From NCBI GenBank assembly GCA_012862575.1, contig BLSF01000100.1, positions 20,102 to 84,101 of the forward strand: a DNA stretch of 64,000 bases, written 5' to 3'. Below the pieces are notes generated by a model. That model did no database searches, was not told the origin of the DNA, and saw only the letters and a program-made list of their open reading frames with translations. Numbering within the stretch: the first letter of the stretch is position 1; every line of letters begins with the position of its first letter. Below are positions 59,569 to 64,000 of the stretch, in pieces. This DNA comes from Parietichytrium sp. I65-24A. Taxonomy: Eukaryota > Sar > Bigyra > Thraustochytrida > Thraustochytriidae. A program made the translations under genes and the position numbers.

Positions 59569-62312
59569 CTATTCAGAAATTGCTTTGTACCACCACCGCT
59601 CCCGGCGCCTCATCTCCTCGAGAATCTCTGGCTCCACGTACTCATTCTCTGGATCAAATCTGCGTTTGACGTTGGCAACGCAGCGCATGGTGATGGAGAG
59701 CCTCGTCTTTCTTTGAAAGGTCGCGGCTCGGGCCAACTGCTGATCGCCCAGCATATGCAGATTGCAGCATGGCAGAGGCTCCAACACGTTTTCCGTGAGA
59801 GTCGCTTTGATGCTGTGTTTCATGTCCGTGTACAGCCGGTCGGCAAACACGAACAGGCTGTTGGGCTCCAAAAGCACGCGAGCGGCTACTACTCTCTCGT
59901 CGCCATGCTTCCCGTTGCAAAACTCGATAATGGCCGCACTCTCCAGCGTAATAATCGCCGCCTTGGGCATAAAGTATGGCCCGTCCTGATGCGCAGAGAC
60001 TGCACGAAGGGAACCACGCCAAACAGCGACACCAAGCGGCAATGCGAAGAGCAGAGTAGTCGCGGGAAATTTCCGTCACCACCATTGGCGAACGCACCCA
60101 GTCAAGAAGCACAACAGTACGCACGCGAAGACAGCCGTTGCCCAAGATCCAAGCAAGAAGAAACGAGTGTTTTCCCCGCACCATAAGAAACCAGACCAGC
60201 CAAACACGAGGCAAAAGTAAGCATCGAGACAACCCAGATCACGCAACTTTTCCCTTTTGCCAAAACCCATCGACCCATGACTCATGACTATGCCACGAAA
60301 CATGAAAATGCACGACTTACTCCCTTCGCCAGCCAGGTACTCATTCAGGAGCGCCTGGTCCGGTTCCCGACCTGAGAACTCGCCTTTGAGCATGACCGCA
60401 AGTTCCCGAAGCTCCTTGGGAAGCGCCTCCAGCATTGTCCCGCTCACGTGCGGCACGCCTCCCACGCTTTTCACCCGTCGGCCTTTCACGCGCACCAGCG
60501 CGCTTTGCCGTATCCATGCCGCCAGGCGCCCCGCGTCCATCCCAGCTCCTCCACCACCCCCTTTCTCGCAGTTCTCGCAATTCTCGCACCGCGGAGGCCC
60601 GAGTCCACCGTCCACCGCGTTGTCATCGACCGCAACATCGTCGACCGCATTACCATCATCGGCCGCATTACCATCATCGACTGCATTATCATCATCGACT
60701 GCATTATCGTCGACCACAATATCACCGACCGCATGACCATTAACTGCATCATTATCATCGACTGCATTATCATCGACCACAATATCACCGACCGCATTAC
60801 CATCATCGACTGCATTATCGTCGACCACAATATCACCGACCGCATGACCATTAACTGTATCATCATCATCGACTGCATTATCGTCGACCACAATATCACC
60901 GACCGCATTATCATCATCGACTGCATTATCATCATCACCGTCATCGTCATCATCGCCCTCCTCTGCCGCGCCAACCACGCCAACCACGCCAACCCCAACG
61001 CCGTCATCTCCTTCCCCATCGCCCCGCCCATCTCTCCCGTCTCTCGCGTCTCCCGCGTCTCCTGCGTCTCCTTCGCCGCGGCCAGACCTTCTGCGCCCAT
61101 CCTCCTCTTCCCCACTCTCTCCTCCTCCTAATCCCACTCCTCCTCCTCCTTCTTCTTCTCCTTCTTCGTCGCCGCCTCCTCTACTTGCCTCGCTCTGCTT
61201 GCTCTTCTTGCTCTCGTTGTTGTCCTTGTTGTTCTTGTTGTCCTTGTTGTTGTTCTTGTTGTCCTTGTTCTTGTCGTCCTTGTTGTTCCTGTCCTTCTGT
61301 CTCTGTCTCTGTGAGAGTCTCGGTCTGTGCGCCTCGCCCTCTCTCTCCGCGCACTCCGGCTGAGTGCTCTTGCGGGTGTCNGCCCCGCGTCCATCCCAGC
61401 TCCTCCACCACCCCCTTTCTCGCAGTTCTCGCAATTCTCGCACCGCGGAGGCCCGAGTCCACCGTCCACCGCGTTGTCATCGACCGCAACATCGTCGACC
61501 GCATTACCACCATCGGCCGCATTACCATCATCGGCCGCATTACCATCATCGACCGCATTATCATCATCGACCGCATTATCATCATCGACTGCATTATCGT
61601 CGACCGCATTACCATCATCGACCGCATTATCATCATCGACTGCATTATCCTCATCACCGTCATCGTCATCATCGCCCTCCTCTGCCGCGCCAACCACGCC
61701 AACCACGCCAACCCCAACGCCGTCATCTCCTTCCCCATCGCCCCGCCCATCTCTCCCATCTCTCCCGTCTCCCGCGTCTCCTTCGCCGCGGCCAGACCTT
61801 CTGCGCCCATCCTCCTCTTCCCCACTCTCTCCTCCTCCTAATCCCACTCCTCCTCCTCCTTCTTCTTCTCCTTCTTCGTCGCCGCCTCCTCTACTTGCCT
61901 CGCTCTGCTTGCTCTTCTTGCTCTCGTCCTTGTTGTTCTTGTTGTCCTTGTTGTTGTTCTTGTTGTCCTTGTTGTTGTTCTTGTTGTCCTTGTTGTTGTT
62001 CTCATTGTCCTTGTTCTTGTTCCCATTGTCCTTGTTGTTCTCATTGTCCTTGTCGTTCTTGTCCCTCTGTCCCTGCGTCAGTCCCGGCTGAGTGCTCTTG
62101 CGGGTGTCCTCGGCGCGGACGCTCGCACAGTTGGCCCAGTTGGCCCAGTTGGCCGCGTACCAGGCGCCCGCGAGCCCCGGGATCGGCTGCGGCCGCGGCT
62201 TGTCGGGCCGCGCGGACACCGACGCGGACACTGGCGCGGACACCGGCGGACGCGGGGGTGTACGCGCGCGAGAAAGTGTACGCGCGTGGCTGAGCATCGC
62301 GGCGAAGTCCAT
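59569..62312 (-). CDS. ALKBH6-like Fe(II)/2-oxoglutarate dioxygenase with a long low-complexity N-terminus
   Basis: Two exons on the minus strand: 62312-60321 (interrupted by an N at 61381 and a duplicated block) and 59999-59569. The core matches ALKBH6: KGRRVKSVGGVPH, NEYLAGEGISAHQDGPYF across the splice site with the HxD iron pair, YTDMKHSIKAT with the second iron His, and RLSITMR for 2-oxoglutarate binding. Family members are AlkB-type oxygenases; the substrate of ALKBH6 is poorly defined. The N-terminal part is Lys/Asn/Asp-rich (KDNKNN units), then Gly/Glu-rich, then a DNAVDD-type repeat, unlike the short N-terminus in animals. The ATG at 62312 is the best start but not certain. Skipping either duplicated block leaves an intact frame of 564 or 522 residues, so the two blocks are probably alleles. 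The start overlaps that of the WD40 gene on the other strand. Confidence 0.75.
60000..60320 (-). other. Spliceosomal intron in the ALKBH6-like gene (321 nt)
   Basis: On the minus strand the donor is GTAAGT after GAAGGGA and the acceptor is TTCGTGCAG. The junction codes for Ile (A|TC) and restores LAGEGISAHQDGPYF, the most conserved stretch of the ALKBH6 family. Confidence 0.88.
60528..61380. repeat. ALKBH6 low-complexity block, version 1 (853 bp)
   Basis: It begins with GCCCCGCGTCCATCC and ends with TTGCGGGTGTC, like the block at 61382-62108. It contains a repeat built from ATCATCGACTGCATT-type units, coding on the minus strand for DNAVDD repeats, and a GTTGTCCTT array coding for KDN repeats. 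It is 126 bp longer than version 2. Confidence 0.85.
61381..61381. other. Single-N assembly gap
   Basis: One undetermined base between the two versions of the low-complexity block, marking a contig join. Confidence 0.95.
61382..62108. repeat. ALKBH6 low-complexity block, version 2 (727 bp)
   Basis: It has the same ends and same internal order as 60528-61380, with different numbers of DNAVDD and KDN repeat units. The length difference of 126 bp is an exact multiple of three and keeps the frame. Confidence 0.85.
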
Positions 62313-64000
62313 GGTGGAGACGCCGGCGACCGCGGGGACTGTGGGAACTGTGGAAACTGTGGGAACTGTGGAAACTGTGGGGACTGTGGAAACTGTGGGG
62401 ACTGTGGGGACTGTGGGGATGGGGGACAGTGAGGGAAGAAGCCGCGGGGACGCTGCCGGCGGCGCGGGGACACTTTCTCGCGCGGGGACGGGAGGAGGAG
62501 GAAGGAGCGGCAGGGTACACGGAGGACACCTGGGAAGAGTGTTCTGGCTGGAAGCGTGCGCAGGTAAGTGAGAGAGAGAGAGAGGAGGGCGCTGATGTGT
62601 CCCCGCGAATGTACCTATGTACGCGTTGAAGTGTGTAGTAAACAAGTACGGTTATGTGCCTGCGTGGGATTCTTTCTGTTTGTTGGAGAGGTTGCTGCGC
62701 TTTGACGAAGAAGCGTCCAAAGCTCGCGGGCTTGCATTCTGCTTTCGGAAAAGGATGGCGGCCTGTGGAGGCTGGATATTCGGACGGAATGGGTGGTTTG
62801 GTTTGGAAAAAGTGGCGAGATGCAGGCGCGGCTGGCTTTCTCAGCTGCCACTTGTGTCTTCTTGAGGGACGATGAATTCCGGTTTTTTCTAACTCACATC
62901 CTGCCTCCTTGTCTTTTTGTGTCTGCGTGCGCGTGTGCGCGTGTGTGCATCTCGCACTTTGTCGAATGCGTATCCGTGGCTGTACGCGTGTGCTGCGCAT
63001 TTTGTATCTCCGGTGCATCTTGCCCATTTGGTCTGTTTTGCAATGCACAGGCGATACGGAGCTCGTGGCCACTGCCTCCGAAGATGGCCGCGTTGGTCTG
63101 TGGAGCGACTCGGACGACAAGTTCCGTTCACGAAAGCGCCGCGTCAAAGTGGACACCGGCGAGAACGAGGTGCTCAGAGTGACCTGGGAGCCTCACGCAG
63201 GAGCGGAGTACCAGCTCCTGTACTGCGGCGGCGCTGACGGCACGGTGGCGGCCTATGAAGTGAACGTGGAACCGCTGGCTATCTCCACGGACCTGGCGGC
63301 CCGAGCAGCCGTCGGCGAGGAGGAGCAGGTCTATGCGCTCGTGCACTGCCCCGGCAGCCTCGAGTGCTTGGCTGTTGCCCACGGGAACCAGGTCACTCTG
63401 CTCGACAAACAGTTGGGTCTGCGCGATATACTCTCATGGAGGTACTATCCAACTGGCGCCGCAACCATCGGCGGCCCGCGAAACCCAAACAACCTCAGTT
63501 TTGTGTTCGACGCGTGCTGCGATCGCCAAGACGGGAACCTTCTGTTCGCGGCTCTATCTGACGGCACGATTCGCGGCAGAGACATGCGCTCGCCGCTCCG
63601 GGACACGCTTTGCCTCAACTACTACGACCTTCAGGCCTCCAGACGACCGGCGTACGCTACGTGCTGCGATGTCGGCACGCAGTCGAATCTGGTACTCAGC
63701 GGCTACGGCGACGGCAGCTCCGTGCTCTGGGACACCCGCATGGGTGCCAAGCCGATCAAGAGCAATCAGGCCGAGACCCGCTCTCCCTTGTTTGGCGTGC
63801 GGTTCTGGTCCGGAAACGACCAACTATATTATTGCTGGTCCGGCTCCGGCGACGTGCAATTCTTTCACGACAGTGGGCACTCCTCCGTTCGCCCGGACAT
63901 TCGTCGCCACAAGCTCGACCCGGAATACCCGGTCTTCTGTGCTCAAATGTTGCCAGAGAGCGGCAGGCTGCTTTGCTGCGGGGGGAACGCTCCGCCCGAG
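62311..64000 (+). CDS. WD40-repeat protein, two exons, 3' end outside the window
   Basis: Exon 1 ends at 62563 and exon 2 runs from 63051 without a stop to the window edge, giving at least 401 residues. The junction creates a WD40 blade: GHLGRVFWLEACAGDTELVATASEDGRVGLWS. Further blades include YQLLYCGGADGTVAAYE, LLFAALSDGTIRGRDMR and LVLSGYGDGSSVLWDTR, so the protein is probably a beta-propeller scaffold. I could not assign it to a named family. The start is uncertain. The ATG at 62311 opens a GTVGTVE-type repeat encoded by the 62320-62418 array, and the ATG at 62419 (MGDSEG) would skip it. The 5' end overlaps the ALKBH6-like gene on the other strand. Confidence 0.8.
62320..62418. repeat. GTGGGGACTGTGGAAACT-type tandem array
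   Basis: About six units of 9 or 18 bp containing ACTGTGG. The array lies in the head-to-head overlap of two genes and is open on both strands: GTVETV on plus, TVPTVS on minus. Confidence 0.85.
62564..63050 (+). other. Spliceosomal intron in the WD40 gene (487 nt)
   Basis: GTAAGT donor followed by a GA run; the acceptor AATGCACAG lies after a T-rich stretch. It splits a Gly codon after its first base (G|GC). Removing it joins two halves of one WD40 blade. Confidence 0.85.

Noticed and set aside
60448-61131. Long plus-strand frames opposite the ALKBH6-like exon
   Set aside because: They are translations of the same trinucleotide-based repeat on the other strand. The minus-strand frame leads into the conserved dioxygenase core.

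Overview
The window is nuclear DNA of a protist. Its coding regions are long and mostly single-exon. Four introns can be modelled, and all four begin with GTAAGT. The intergenic DNA is full of simple repeats. A proline/threonine linker of PTKAPT type in the M6 peptidase, a plant-like class II trehalose-phosphate synthase, a full-size PDR-type ABC transporter and a Cache-domain GPCR suggest a stramenopile, perhaps an intron-poor labyrinthulomycete. That placement is inference; no rRNA or organelle marker is present to confirm it.

Layout: a 187-bp tandem repeat at the left edge (1-453); a trehalose-phosphate synthase/phosphatase-like protein (+) facing a Cache/class C GPCR-like receptor (-); a protein kinase (+) facing a histidine phosphatase (-); a PDR/ABCG transporter (+) facing an O-fucosyltransferase-like protein (-); a spliced ankyrin protein (+) facing a spliced mitochondrial-type sulfite oxidase (-); an M6 metallopeptidase with a membrane anchor (+) facing a choline/ethanolamine kinase (-); two nearly identical short-chain dehydrogenase copies (-); an FCP1-like CTD phosphatase with BRCT (+) facing a PHO80-like cyclin (-); then 7.6 kb without a recognisable gene; and finally an ALKBH6-like dioxygenase (-) head-to-head with a WD40 protein (+) that runs off the right edge.

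The order is strikingly regular. Genes come as convergent pairs with short 3' gaps (about 0.2-0.7 kb), and the pairs are mostly separated by long 5'-5' spacers (1.5-5.8 kb) rich in simple repeats and in two recurrent motifs, TTCACTGTCA-like and GAATTCAGA-like. The genes are functionally mixed, with no operon or biosynthetic cluster. They cover trehalose signalling, membrane sensing and export, the first step of the phospholipid (Kennedy) pathway, sulfur oxidation, glycosylation and transcription control.

Four single-N gaps mark assembly joins. Two of them sit between duplicated blocks (the SDR region and the ALKBH6 low-complexity exon). These look like two alleles of one locus laid end to end rather than true tandem duplications. 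In the ALKBH6 case both versions keep the frame and differ by exactly 126 bp. No tRNA, rRNA, CRISPR array, intact transposon or viral element was recognised.
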